64,000 bases of DNA from an uncultured Caryophanales bacterium (GCA_946628005.1 CAMOWA010000001.1:62001-126000); one strand, 5' to 3'; shown: positions 52,821-62,204, counted from the first letter of the stretch. A program made the numbers and translations. The notes: generated by a model from the letters alone, not told the origin.

Positions 52821-55352
52821 TTATTTTTCTAACTCTTCTAATTTTTTTAATTCTTCTTCTAGTTTTTTTCTATCCATTTCAACTATATTTTTTGGAGCTT
52901 TATTTACATAGTTTTCATTTGATAATAGTTTTTTTCTTCTTTCGATAGAAGATTTTAATATTTTAATTTGTGTTTCTTTAATTGCTTTATCCGCATCTGA
53001 TTCTAATTTTTCGAAGAAGATAGTTGCTTTTATTTTATTAGAAAACACTTTATATGCTTTCTTTCCTAATGGTTCTTTAACAATACTATCGTCTAATTTA
53101 AGCATCTTAACTATTAGTTCATTATCATCTTCTGTATCAAACATTACTTTTAATTCTTTAGTCATATTATTTTCTGCTCTAATATTTCTAAAGTTTTTAA
53201 TAAAATCAACAGCATCATCTACCGCATATTCTTCTTGTTCAAATATAAACTTTTTATTATATTTTGGATAATCTGATATCATAATACTTTCAGCATCTTT
53301 TACTGGTAACATTTGATATATTTCTTCAGTAACAAATGGCATAAATGGATGTAGCATTTTTAATATACCAGTTAATACATGACATAATACGGATTTAGTC
53401 GCGCTACTATCTAATGAGTATTTTGCCATTTCTATATAATAATCGCAAAAATAATTCCATGTAAACTCATATATTTCTGCTCCTGCAAGATTAAATTCAT
53501 ATTTATCCATGTGCTTTGTAACGTTTTTAACTGTTTTTTCATATTTAGATAAAATCCATTTATCTTCATTTTTTAAATTTTCTAATTTTATTTTAGCTAA
53601 ATCATCTATATTCATTAATACAAAACGTGATGCATTCCATATTTTATTTATGAAATTCCAAGTAGAAGATAGTTTTACTTCATCAAATCTTAAATCCATT
53701 CCCATAGAGCCATCTGTTGTTAAATAGAATCGTAGAGAATCTGCTCCGTACTTTTCTACCATATCAAATGGATCTACTCCATTTCCTAATGACTTAGACA
53801 TTTTTCTTCCTTGTTTATCTCTAATTAAACCGTGTATTACGCAGTCTTTAAAAGGTCTTTTCCCTGTAATATATTCTGTTTGAAATGCCATTCTTGCTAC
53901 CCAAAAGAAAATAATATCGTATCCTGTTACTAAACAGTCTGTTGGGAAGTATCTTTCAAAGTCTTTTGTTTTTTCTGGCCAACCCAAAGTTGAGAAAGGC
54001 CAAAGTGCGCTGCTAAACCATGTATCGAGAACATCTTCATCTTGAATCCATCCTTCTTCTTTAGGGGATTCCATACCAACATATACTTCTCCGTCTTTAT
54101 ACCATGCCGGAATTCTATGTCCCCACCATAGTTGACGAGAAATACACCAATCATATGAGATATCCATCCAATGTCTTAATACTTTTTCAAATCTTTTTGG
54201 GAAAAAATTAATTTTATTTTCTTTGTCATCTTGAAATTCTAATACTTTTTTTGCTAAGGGTGCCATCTTAACAAACCATTGTTCTTTTATCATAGGTTCG
54301 ACCATAACACCCGTTCTTTCACTATGCCCGACTTCATGTGTTAATGGTTCTATTTCAAGTAATAGTCCCTGTTCTTTTAAATCTTCTAAACAAGCTTCTC
54401 GACACTCTTCTCTAGTCATTCCTTGATATTTTTTTGGAACATTCTCATTCATTGTAGCATCATCGTTCATAATAACTATTCTTTCAAGATTATGTCTATT
54501 TCCAACTTCAAAGTCGTTAGGATCATGTGCAGGAGTTATTTTAACTACACCTGTTCCTTTTTCCATATCTGCATGTTCATCAGTTATTATAGGAATTGCT
54601 TTATTCATAAGTGGTATTATTACATTTTTTCCTACAAACTCTTTATATCTTTCATCGTTTTCATTAACTGCTACTGCTGTATCTCCAAATAGTGTTTCTG
54701 GTCGGGTTGTTGCAACATCTAGATATTTATCAGTTCCTTCAATTACATATTTTAAATGATAAAAAGCACTTTTTTCTGATTTATAGATAACTTCTTCATT
54801 TGAAAGTGCTGTTCTTGCTGCTGGATCCCAATTAATTATTTTTTCTCCTCTATAAATTAACCCTTTATTATAGTAATCAACAAAAACTTTTCTAACTGCT
54901 TTATTTAAATCATCATCTAGAGTAAATCTTTCTCTTGTGTAGTCTACTGATAATCCTAAACCTGCCCATTGGTCTCTTATACTACCACCATATTCATGAG
55001 TCCAGTCCCAACAGGCTTTTAGGAAATTTTCTCTTCCATATTCGTATTTATCTATGCCTTCATCTTTTAGTTTTTTAACAACTTTAGCTTCTGTTGCAAT
55101 AGCAGCATGATCCATTCCTGGAAGCCATAATGTATCAAAGCCCTTCATTCTCTTATATCTTACTATTGCATCTTGAATTGCAGTATCATAAGCGTGTCCT
55201 ATATGTAGTTTTCCTGTTACATTAGGAGGTGGAATGACAATACAAAAAGGAGTTTTATCTGATGTATTATCAGCTTTAAAATAACCCTTTTCTTTCCATA
55301 TTTCATATTTTCCTTTTTCTGTCTTTTTATGATCATATTTCTTTTCTAACAT
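52821..55352 (-). CDS. valS: valyl-tRNA synthetase
   Basis: Class I synthetase of 843 residues; about 880 is common in Firmicutes. HIGH motif in PNVTGKLHIGHAYDTAIQD, CP1 editing domain (~170-400, with ATTRPETLFGDTAVAVN), KMSKS motif in RKMSKSLGNG, anticodon domain, and a C-terminal coiled-coil arm (RRKKLLSNENYVNKAPKN). Second gene of the Val T-box operon, 17 bp after the nucleotidase gene. Confidence 0.98.
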   Translation of the reverse strand: MLEKKYDHKKTEKGKYEIWKEKGYFKADNTSDKTPFCIVIPPPNVTGKLHIGHAYDTAIQDAIVRYKRMKGFDTLWLPGMDHAAIATEAKVVKKLKDEGIDKYEYGRENFLKACWDWTHEYGGSIRDQWAGLGLSVDYTRERFTLDDDLNKAVRKVFVDYYNKGLIYRGEKIINWDPAARTALSNEEVIYKSEKSAFYHLKYVIEGTDKYLDVATTRPETLFGDTAVAVNENDERYKEFVGKNVIIPLMNKAIPIITDEHADMEKGTGVVKITPAHDPNDFEVGNRHNLERIVIMNDDATMNENVPKKYQGMTREECREACLEDLKEQGLLLEIEPLTHEVGHSERTGVMVEPMIKEQWFVKMAPLAKKVLEFQDDKENKINFFPKRFEKVLRHWMDISYDWCISRQLWWGHRIPAWYKDGEVYVGMESPKEEGWIQDEDVLDTWFSSALWPFSTLGWPEKTKDFERYFPTDCLVTGYDIIFFWVARMAFQTEYITGKRPFKDCVIHGLIRDKQGRKMSKSLGNGVDPFDMVEKYGADSLRFYLTTDGSMGMDLRFDEVKLSSTWNFINKIWNASRFVLMNIDDLAKIKLENLKNEDKWILSKYEKTVKNVTKHMDKYEFNLAGAEIYEFTWNYFCDYYIEMAKYSLDSSATKSVLCHVLTGILKMLHPFMPFVTEEIYQMLPVKDAESIMISDYPKYNKKFIFEQEEYAVDDAVDFIKNFRNIRAENNMTKELKVMFDTEDDNELIVKMLKLDDSIVKEPLGKKAYKVFSNKIKATIFFEKLESDADKAIKETQIKILKSSIERRKKLLSNENYVNKAPKNIVEMDRKKLEEELKKLEELEK

Positions 55353-55369
55353 GTATATACCTCTTTTTC

Positions 55370-55930
55370 TTAATTGTAATTTTCTATTTCTCTTAAAACG
55401 TCATTCCAGTTATAGACTCGTACAATCCCTTTTTCTTTTAATTCATCATTACTTATACTTCTATTATGCCAAGCATTAAATAATAATTTTAATTTTCCAT
55501 TTGATAGGTTATTTATTCTGTCATCTATTACTATATCAGAATCTATTAAATGTTTATTACTTGTAAAAATAAAATTTTGTGGAGAAATAAATGGTAGTTT
55601 TTCAGTTAAATAATTATATTTATCTTTAATATTGTTTGATATTGCTTCATTTGAACCACCCCAGAAATATGCTGTTACTATGTAGACTTCATATTTTTTA
55701 TTTAATTCTTCTAATGCTTTATAGCAACCTTCTATTAACGGGGCATCTTGATAGACATTTTTATTTCCAAACTCTTTCCAAAATTCATCTACTCTATCTC
55801 CTACAAGATTTTGTAAATAATATTCTGTTTGATTTTCTAATTTATAATCTGTATTTAAGAATTCATTAATATAATCTAGATATCTCCCATCAGTAATTAC
55901 ATTATCCATATCAACCATTAACTTTTTCAT
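55370..55930 (-). CDS. 5'(3')-deoxyribonucleotidase-like HAD protein (NT5C family)
   Basis: 186 residues. DxD nucleophile motif in MVDMDNVITDGRYLDYINEF, the cap in the middle, EVYIVTAYFWGG as the motif II region, and SDIVIDDRINNLSNGKLKLL as motif IV, all typical of the NT5C family that dephosphorylates (d)NMPs. First gene after the Val T-box, so it is induced with valS. Confidence 0.87.
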   Translation of the reverse strand: MKKLMVDMDNVITDGRYLDYINEFLNTDYKLENQTEYYLQNLVGDRVDEFWKEFGNKNVYQDAPLIEGCYKALEELNKKYEVYIVTAYFWGGSNEAISNNIKDKYNYLTEKLPFISPQNFIFTSNKHLIDSDIVIDDRINNLSNGKLKLLFNAWHNRSISNDELKEKGIVRVYNWNDVLREIENYN

Positions 55931-55944
55931 TTATCCTCCTTTCG

Positions 55945-56196
55945 TAAAAAAGAGACCTCATCCAAAGGACGAAATCTCGTGGTACCACCTTATTTTATAC
56001 TTAATAGTATCTTCATATCTTTAACGGAATTATCCGGAATAGCTTACTTATTTTCAGTAATTCTGCTCCTCTGCTACCTTCATTATATTTTTTTACTCAT
56101 TTTCAGCAACCATGAGCTCTCTATAAAAAAACTATAATTACTCCTCAGATTCAATGCATCTAGGCTTATTATAGCTTAAAGATTATTATAATACAA
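55945..56196 (-). promoter_or_regulatory. T-box leader (Val) with promoter and terminator
   Basis: -35 TTGTAT (56196-56191), 17-bp spacer, -10 TATAAT (56173-56168). A ~215-nt leader has AGAGAGCTC and GGTTGCTGAAAA Stem I landmarks and specifier GTA (Val) in GAAGGTAGCAG (56077-56075). The T-box AAGGTGGTACCACGAG is at 55991-55976. The terminator pairs GAGATTTCGTCC with GGATGAGGTCTC and ends in T6 (55978-55945). Confidence 0.94.
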
Positions 56197-56207
56197 GTAT
56201 TTTATTT

Positions 56208-57083
56208 TTATTTTTTTGATGAAAAAGAAATCCCTATTGGATGTATATCATTAGTTTGTAACATTTCATCTATTTTTTCTTGGGTTATTCTTCTTTGTAT
56301 ATCTTCATATTTATTATCTTTTTTTATTCTTTTATAATATGCTTTTTTTGTTATTTCTTCTACTTTTTGTACTATATATTTTTCTATTCTTAATATATCT
56401 ATTTCTTTATCTATATCTTTTTTTATCATAGCTTTTTTTAAATCTTGTTCTATTTTATTTATGTCAATAACTTGCTCACTTATACCAAAGTGAATCAGAA
56501 CTTCTTTTATAGAAAATAAATATGTTATCAAATCATATGATTCATAGTCATCTTTTTTCATATTAAAGGCAGTTTTTATATAATCTTCTATGTTAGCTTC
56601 TTCAATATATTCTTCTATTTCTTTAATACTTCCAAATTGTTCATTATAACTATTCTCATTACCTATCATATATTTATTATAATTTAAATAATTTAAAATA
56701 TAATCATATATCATTTCTTTAATATTTCTAATTTGACTATAAATATATTGATGTTCTTTTGGAATAGATACTTCTTCATTATCATCATTATATCTTTTTT
56801 TACTCTTTATATTATCCAAATAGTAAGATGCTAATTGAATAATACTAGTTAGTCTTCCTACACCATCAAATGTTTTACTATTCCAATTAGTAATATTATT
56901 ATCATTTCTATTAAATTCATCTAAGGCAGTTATTAATTCATGAGGAGAAATACTTTTTAAAAAAGAAATTATACTTTTAATAATTTCTTTTTTATTAGCA
57001 TTTGAATAATCAAAATTGGATGGAGATGGTAAGATCATTTCTAAATCATTCATTATTTCAATATAACTTTTTTTGTTGTTCAT
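56208..57083 (-). CDS. helical protein of unknown function, T7SS block B
   Basis: Not recognised. 291 residues, helical, no membrane segment or signal; rich in Ile, Asn, Lys, Tyr. Opens with a short NNKKSYIEIMNDLEMILPSP stretch. The end is Lys-rich (RRITQEKIDEMLQTNDIHPI). Last gene of block B, 14 bp after the stalk-like gene, so it could be a cytoplasmic partner or chaperone. Confidence 0.6.
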   Translation of the reverse strand: MNNKKSYIEIMNDLEMILPSPSNFDYSNANKKEIIKSIISFLKSISPHELITALDEFNRNDNNITNWNSKTFDGVGRLTSIIQLASYYLDNIKSKKRYNDDNEEVSIPKEHQYIYSQIRNIKEMIYDYILNYLNYNKYMIGNENSYNEQFGSIKEIEEYIEEANIEDYIKTAFNMKKDDYESYDLITYLFSIKEVLIHFGISEQVIDINKIEQDLKKAMIKKDIDKEIDILRIEKYIVQKVEEITKKAYYKRIKKDNKYEDIQRRITQEKIDEMLQTNDIHPIGISFSSKK

Positions 57084-57097
57084 AATGCACTCCTATG

Positions 57098-57796
57098 TTA
57101 GTTATCTTCATCCTCATAATATTCTACATTTTCTCCATAAAACTTATCTATATTATTATTTGATCTTGTTGCTTGATAAGCTGGAGTTTTTAAATCTTGG
57201 TTATTTTCATTATTTAAAATATCCATATCTGATTCATCGACATCATTTTCTATTTCAATTGATGAATCTTCTACGGGTTCAAATTTATCTAATACTATAT
57301 TGTTTTTATTTTTTCTTTTATATTCATCATATATAACTGCTCCTGCAGAAGCAACAATTCCTGTTGTAGCAATACCAAGTCCTATTGGAACTGTATTAAT
57401 CTCTGTAGATGTATTAGAATTAGAGTTTTCTGATATTGTTGTATTATTTTGTTCAGGTAATGGTACTTTTGTTACTTCTTTTAATTCTGCTTTTGTATTC
57501 AAAAAAATATTATCTTTATTGTCTTTCTCACTATAATGAGATAGTATTTTTGAAAGAGTTGAATTTAATCTAGTTATTTCTTCTATCATCTTATTATAAT
57601 TATTTAATAAAATACTTAAACTATCTTTATAATTTATAATACAATTCGTATGAATAAAGTTAATATTTTTTATATACTCTTCTATTTCATAAAATGAGTT
57701 AATTAAATTTTTATTATGAATTGTATTTTCTATATTATTTAAAATTTTAGTAGTATTTAGTATTTTTTCAAAATCAATATTTTGAGAATCCTTCAT
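57098..57796 (-). CDS. small stalk protein with C-terminal anchor and acidic tail, block B
   Basis: About 232 residues; ATG at 57796 has AAGGAGG nine bases upstream. A helical N-terminal region (~1-100) and a Ser/Asn/Thr linker (~110-132) are followed by one membrane helix (PIGLGIATTGIVASAGAVIY) with KRKNKN after it, and a ~70-residue acidic tail. This is the layout of the end of the 877-residue protein of the same block (PIAAGLSAAAAAGIGAKAYI, DHK, acidic tail). Basic residues after the helix place the tail in the cytoplasm and the stalk outside. Confidence 0.65.
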   Translation of the reverse strand: MKDSQNIDFEKILNTTKILNNIENTIHNKNLINSFYEIEEYIKNINFIHTNCIINYKDSLSILLNNYNKMIEEITRLNSTLSKILSHYSEKDNKDNIFLNTKAELKEVTKVPLPEQNNTTISENSNSNTSTEINTVPIGLGIATTGIVASAGAVIYDEYKRKNKNNIVLDKFEPVEDSSIEIENDVDESDMDILNNENNQDLKTPAYQATRSNNNIDKFYGENVEYYEDEDN

Positions 57797-57809
57797 AATT
57801 CTTTCCTCC

Positions 57810-58316
57810 TTATAATGATTTTGCATTTTCGAGTCTTTCTTTTAGTTTATTAATTCTATCATTAATATTATTTTCAATTTCTGATACTTCATCTATTGTT
57901 ATTCCAGAATGATTATTGTTTAATCTATTTTTTAGCGATATAGTATTTTCTAGTATTTTTTCCTCTTCTTGTATTTTAGTTTCTATAGCTTCTATTAATT
58001 GTTTTTTTTCTATTTCTTTTTGATTTGAAGTATCATTTTTAATACTATTTATCAGTCTATTCATTTCAGACTGTATCTCTTCTATGTTATTTATAATTTT
58101 CATAGTACTTTCATAGGCCGGTGATGATCCATTCACAAAAAGTGCATTTTCATTTAAACCACCATTTGATATTTCATCTAGGAGTTTACTTTTTACTTCT
58201 TTATCTATGTTACTTTTAAATTCATTATAAATAGTTGATACTTCTTCAAATGTTTTTTCTGGATTGATAATTTCGTCTGTCTCAGTTTTCCAGGAAATCC
58301 AATCTACTTTAGCCAT
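57810..58316 (-). CDS. helical 'VNG-motif' protein, block B
   Basis: 168 residues, fully helical. Contains NALFVNGSSPAYESTMKII, which lines up with a matching stretch in the 134-residue protein of the same block (TAMIVNGASMAPAIEARIEY), so the two are likely paralogues. A C-terminal coiled coil follows (~110-165). No signal or membrane segment; T7SS substrate or chaperone. It precedes the smaller stalk gene by 13 bp. Confidence 0.65.
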   Translation of the reverse strand: MAKVDWISWKTETDEIINPEKTFEEVSTIYNEFKSNIDKEVKSKLLDEISNGGLNENALFVNGSSPAYESTMKIINNIEEIQSEMNRLINSIKNDTSNQKEIEKKQLIEAIETKIQEEEKILENTISLKNRLNNNHSGITIDEVSEIENNINDRINKLKERLENAKSL

Positions 58317-58347
58317 TTTAAACCTCCTATTATTTTCTTTCTATATA

Positions 58348-58388
58348 TAAAAAAAGAAGAAGTTCTATTCTGTTGGTGGAACTTCTTC
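58348..58388 (-). terminator. intrinsic terminator inside block B
   Basis: GAAGAAGTTC / GAACTTCTTC stem followed by T7 on the minus strand, overlapping the DUF4176 stop. It separates the first half of block B from the second. Confidence 0.87.
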
Positions 58389-58727
58389 ATCGTTATTTTG
58401 TACTTCTGTATTATTCTTTTCAAGTTCAGCTAAACCACCATTTAAAATGGTTGATATTTCTTTTTGTTTATCTGTTTTGTATCCAGTAAAGCATACCCTT
58501 GCTATTTGGTTATGATTAAAAGCAAATAATTGATCACTTGTTACCATTCCTTCTGGATAGAAGCATGCTCCATAATCAAACATTTTTCCTTTAGCATCTA
58601 CTTTTCCATTTTTGTCGTACACATCTCCAGTTGGCATAATACAATAACTTGTAATCATTAATTCTCTTTTTCCACCTTTTAATAACACAACTGTTCCAAT
58701 TGGTAAAAATCTTTCTTCTATTTCCAT
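58365..58727 (-). CDS. DUF4176 protein, block B
   Basis: 120 residues: RFLPIGTVVLLKGGKRELMI, MFDYGACFYPEGMVTSDQL, RVCFTGYKTDKQKEI, with an Asn/Glu-rich end. The best match in the window to the DUF4176 pattern, close to the T7SS-linked family form. It follows the 877-residue stalk gene by 16 bp. Function not established for the family. Confidence 0.9.
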   Translation of the reverse strand: MEIEERFLPIGTVVLLKGGKRELMITSYCIMPTGDVYDKNGKVDAKGKMFDYGACFYPEGMVTSDQLFAFNHNQIARVCFTGYKTDKQKEISTILNGGLAELEKNNTEVQNNDEEVPPTE

Positions 58728-58743
58728 TTTATTTCCTCCCTTT

Positions 58744-61377
58744 TTACTGTAAGTCTGCTAATTCATCATTACTTCTAGCACCATACTTTTCAGTTTCTTC
58801 TTGATGGGTATACTCATCTTCTTCAGAAAGTTCTTCACTTTCGTTTTCATTATTTTCATCAATTTCTAGTAAGCTATCATCTTCTGACCATTCTTCTGTA
58901 TCTATGTCATCATAACTACTATTATTTTTATGATCAATATATGCTTTAGCACCAATTCCTGCTGCTGCTGCTGCACTTAGTCCTGCGGCAATTGGAATTA
59001 CACCATTACCGGTACTTTTTACAGTTGGCTGAATTGGCACTGATGATGTTGGTATCTTTGTAGTTCTGCCTCTTTGAATTATGTCTTCAATAGAGTCCCC
59101 TGCATCATCAATTAATGGTGAATCATCTGGAGTTTCTAAATCTATATTAGTCATCTCTTCTAGGCCATTTTCTTCATTAGATGATATATATCCTGTATCT
59201 TCGCTATAACTTCCACCTGTGTAATTTGTTGAAGATGGTGCACTAAATGTTTCAGCACTTGCAGTAGTTGCTGACTGTTCAGTTGGAGTTGTAGTAGTTT
59301 GTGATGAAGAAGCTTGCTCTGATGTAGTATTTGGTGTAATATTTGAACTATTATCTGTTTGAGTAGTATTTGTTGATGTATTAGTTGTTCCGTTAGAATT
59401 ATCGTTAGTTGTAGGATTTAAAACTTCATCTTTGGCTATTTCTTCATTAGATGGTTCAACGCTACTAATTGGATCTGCAGTAGAGTTTGTTGTATCTGGA
59501 TTAGTTGTTGGTGTCGTTGTAGTTGGAGTTGTTTCAGAAGGTGTTATATTGCTAGGAGTGGTATCTGTATATGATGGAGATCCTCCAGAGCTTCCTCCTC
59601 CAGAGTATCCTCCTCCAGAGCTTCCGTCATCTCCTCCGCCATGATATCCTCCACCACTTCCTGTTGAAGTAGACGTATTACCTGTATCATTCTGATTTCC
59701 CCCAGTTGATGAAGTTATTTCAACATTTGGATTAGATGTAATACTAATATTGCCATCTGGTGTTGCTTGGGATATGTTTAGATTTGGTTGTGCGTTATTT
59801 GGATTCACTCCATTTGTAACACTATATGCAGCTTCTGCAACAGCAGCTCTTCCACCGTGTGTTGCAACTGTTTTGGCTACTGTTGATGGAATTGAAGTTA
59901 CTGCTCCTTTTGCAGCAGATGGAATAGATTTGACAGCATTAGCAGCAGCTTGAGGTAAAGAATTCTTAGAGCTTTTTGCAGCTTCTTCTGCAACTTTTAA
60001 GGCTTTTTCTGCTTCAGTATATTTTGTTTGAGCTGCTTGATACTTATTGTGAGCATCCATATATTCAAAAGAGTCTGACTGATTTTTTGCTAAATCTTCT
60101 GAAGCTTTATCTAAATCTTGTTTTGCTTTATTAAAGGCATCTTGTTTTGCTTTTAAGTCTCCGTTTGAATCAGGTGTTACATCTGTTTTGGTTGCTTCTT
60201 TTGCTCCAAAAACCGTTGCAGCTGTATTTTTAAAAGTATTTCTTGCTGTTTCTCCAGCTCGAACTCCAGCATTTGAAATTGGGTCTGAATATCCTTGAAC
60301 TCCACGTCCTCCTACTCTAGTACCATTTGAATAATTACCTAATCCAGAATTTCCTAATATATCATCATAGCTTTTATTTAGGGCTTCTTTTGCGGTTTTT
60401 TCAGCAGCCTTTCGAGCAGCTTTATCAGTTATTCCTTTTGCTTCTTCCATGGCTTTGGAATATGTCTCCTCAGCGGTTTTTATATCTTTATCTAATCCTG
60501 ATTTATTAAGCGATTTATAAGCTGCATGTTCTCCAAGTTTTCCACCAGCAAAAGCTAATCCTGCTTGAATTCCAGCATCTTTTAATCCAGTTGTGACAAG
60601 CGCTTCATCAACAGATTTTCCACTTCTTATTCCTCTTTCTGTACCAGAGCCAAGTCCCATTGTTCCGGCAAACATTGTAGAAGCCCAAGTTGTTCCAGAT
60701 GTATGTAAAAGTCCTGTTCCAGCAGAAACACCTGAAAGTCCAGTTGCTCCAGCAAAAGCTCCTGCACCATATAAAATTCCTGCAGTTTTTCCGGCAATCT
60801 TAAATGCTCCAGCCAATCCACTGTCTTCTGTAAAGAATGATTTTTTTGCTAAATCACTGTTATAATAAAAATTAAATTTATCATGAGACCATTCTGATTT
60901 AATAAAATTTTCACATGCTTTTGCCCATTCGCTATGATTTGTTATTGAAGAGAAACCTCCAACAACTGCAGCTCCCGCATCCGTTATATCTTCAACAACT
61001 GATAGTAAACCTTCTCCTGTTTTAGCAGCGGCCATACCTACGGTTGCTACGAATTTTTCTCCAATGGAAGCTTCGGCGAATGCCTTTGCAGCATCTACAT
61101 CTGATTGTAAAGTTGTTCCTATACTTCTTACATATTCTTTTAAATCTTCTAAAGCGTCTTCATAGTCTCCAGCTGGTAAAGTTGTAGGAAAATAATCTGC
61201 AACTCCTTTCATTTGATTTATTTCATTAATAATTGAAACAAATTTTCCTTTTGTATTTTCTATTTCGTTTACAACATTATCGATTCCCTGTATTGTTGCC
61301 GCTACTTGAGAATCATTTGTAGCTAATTCACTTGATCTACCGGTTAAAAATTCTTTTGCACTTTTTAAAATATCCAT
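58744..61377 (-). CDS. large T7SS-associated stalk protein with C-terminal anchor
   Basis: 877 residues, the largest block B product. A helical N-terminal domain (~1-115) is WXG/LXG-like in shape. Gly/Ala-rich hydrophobic repeats follow (~190-290, GILYGAGAFAGATGLSGVSA). An Ala/Lys/Glu helical coil (~290-480) and a Gly/Ser then Ser/Thr/Pro/Asn-rich stalk (~540-760) precede a membrane helix (~795-815, IPIAAGLSAAAAAGIGAKAY) and a ~65-residue acidic tail. No Sec signal. Base composition is richer in GC than the neighbours. Probably exported N-terminus first and left anchored at the surface. Confidence 0.72.
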   Translation of the reverse strand: MDILKSAKEFLTGRSSELATNDSQVAATIQGIDNVVNEIENTKGKFVSIINEINQMKGVADYFPTTLPAGDYEDALEDLKEYVRSIGTTLQSDVDAAKAFAEASIGEKFVATVGMAAAKTGEGLLSVVEDITDAGAAVVGGFSSITNHSEWAKACENFIKSEWSHDKFNFYYNSDLAKKSFFTEDSGLAGAFKIAGKTAGILYGAGAFAGATGLSGVSAGTGLLHTSGTTWASTMFAGTMGLGSGTERGIRSGKSVDEALVTTGLKDAGIQAGLAFAGGKLGEHAAYKSLNKSGLDKDIKTAEETYSKAMEEAKGITDKAARKAAEKTAKEALNKSYDDILGNSGLGNYSNGTRVGGRGVQGYSDPISNAGVRAGETARNTFKNTAATVFGAKEATKTDVTPDSNGDLKAKQDAFNKAKQDLDKASEDLAKNQSDSFEYMDAHNKYQAAQTKYTEAEKALKVAEEAAKSSKNSLPQAAANAVKSIPSAAKGAVTSIPSTVAKTVATHGGRAAVAEAAYSVTNGVNPNNAQPNLNISQATPDGNISITSNPNVEITSSTGGNQNDTGNTSTSTGSGGGYHGGGDDGSSGGGYSGGGSSGGSPSYTDTTPSNITPSETTPTTTTPTTNPDTTNSTADPISSVEPSNEEIAKDEVLNPTTNDNSNGTTNTSTNTTQTDNSSNITPNTTSEQASSSQTTTTPTEQSATTASAETFSAPSSTNYTGGSYSEDTGYISSNEENGLEEMTNIDLETPDDSPLIDDAGDSIEDIIQRGRTTKIPTSSVPIQPTVKSTGNGVIPIAAGLSAAAAAGIGAKAYIDHKNNSSYDDIDTEEWSEDDSLLEIDENNENESEELSEEDEYTHQEETEKYGARSNDELADLQ

Positions 61378-61392
61378 ATTATCCCCTTCCTA

Positions 61393-61797
61393 TCATGATT
61401 CTCTTACATCTACAACACCGCTAGTTGAATCAACAGCATTATATGCTTTTTCATTAAGCTGTCGTTGTATTTCATTATGAACTGAAATAGTTTCTTTATA
61501 AAAGTTTTCTAATTGTTCTTTAACTTTACCTGGGATACCACTTATATATTCTATTCTAGCTTCAATGGCTGGTGCCATACTTGCCCCATTTACAATCATT
61601 GCCGTTGATGCATCATGTTCTACTGAATCTAGGTCTTTGCAAACCTGATTTAAACCTGTTTTAAGTTCTGTATTTGCTTCTTCTATTTTTTTCGCTATTT
61701 CGCCTGGATTTATATAATTATTGGCATCTTCTGCTTTACAGTAACATTTTTTTTCATTATTGCTATCATATCCATAGTATGTTTTTGGTGAATCCAT
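61393..61797 (-). CDS. helical 'VNG-motif' protein, block B (paralogue)
   Basis: 134 residues. An N-terminal part with a Tyr/Cys-rich start (YYGYDSNNEKKCYCK) is followed by helices with TAMIVNGASMAPAIEARIEY, shared in pattern with the 168-residue protein of the block. No signal peptide. It immediately precedes the 877-residue stalk gene (15 bp), as its paralogue precedes the smaller stalk gene. Confidence 0.65.
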   Translation of the reverse strand: MDSPKTYYGYDSNNEKKCYCKAEDANNYINPGEIAKKIEEANTELKTGLNQVCKDLDSVEHDASTAMIVNGASMAPAIEARIEYISGIPGKVKEQLENFYKETISVHNEIQRQLNEKAYNAVDSTSGVVDVRES

Positions 61798-61820
61798 TTT
61801 GCTCCTCCTTTTATATGTAA

Positions 61821-61860
61821 TGCATAGGAAAAAGAGAACATGTTCTCACTTTCCTATACA
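61821..61860 (-). promoter_or_regulatory. attenuator hairpin between the WXG pair and the rest of block B
   Basis: On the minus strand TGTATAGGAAA and TTTCCTATGCA enclose a perfect GAGAACA/TGTTCTC inner stem with a T5 tract within the right arm. It can act as a partial terminator, giving more of the two WXG-type products than of the downstream genes. An ATTGC/GCAAT-type hairpin precedes it. Confidence 0.6.
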
Positions 61861-61895
61861 TTGCATATAGCAATGTTTTATTCTTGTGCAAGTTT

Positions 61896-62177
61896 TTATT
61901 TTTGTGCAAATTTTTCAATTTCTGGAAGTGCTGTTTCTAATTTTACAGCTTGATTATCCATTTCTTTCATGTTTTCAGTCATATCTGCATCATAATAAGC
62001 TTCTAATTTTTGAAGTATTTCTCTTCCAAAATCTGCTTGAATACCACTATTAACACATTTTTGTGCAACTTCTTTTAAATTGATTGCATCTTCATCTAAC
62101 TTTTTCGTCAAACTACGAATTGTATCAATTGTGTTTTTTACTTCGCCTGAATCAAATTTTAAATTACTATCTGCCAT
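61896..62177 (-). CDS. WXG100-like protein, block B
   Basis: 93 residues, two long helices, no signal: SNLKFDSGEVKNTIDTIRSL, turn at CVNSGIQADFGREI (no Trp), then ETALPEIEKFAQK. Size and shape match Esx proteins with the WxG lost. Just after the stop codon the last four codons recur in degenerate form (AAACTTGCACAAGAATAA), a sign of a small tandem duplication. Confidence 0.75.
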   Translation of the reverse strand: MADSNLKFDSGEVKNTIDTIRSLTKKLDEDAINLKEVAQKCVNSGIQADFGREILQKLEAYYDADMTENMKEMDNQAVKLETALPEIEKFAQK

Positions 62178-62204
62178 TTTTTTGTTCTCCTTTCTCAGTT
62201 TAAT

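Noticed and set aside
59432..60865. Several plus-strand open frames of 60-90 codons
   Set aside because: They are mirror frames of the low-complexity Ser/Thr/Ala-rich stalk gene and lack ribosome sites.
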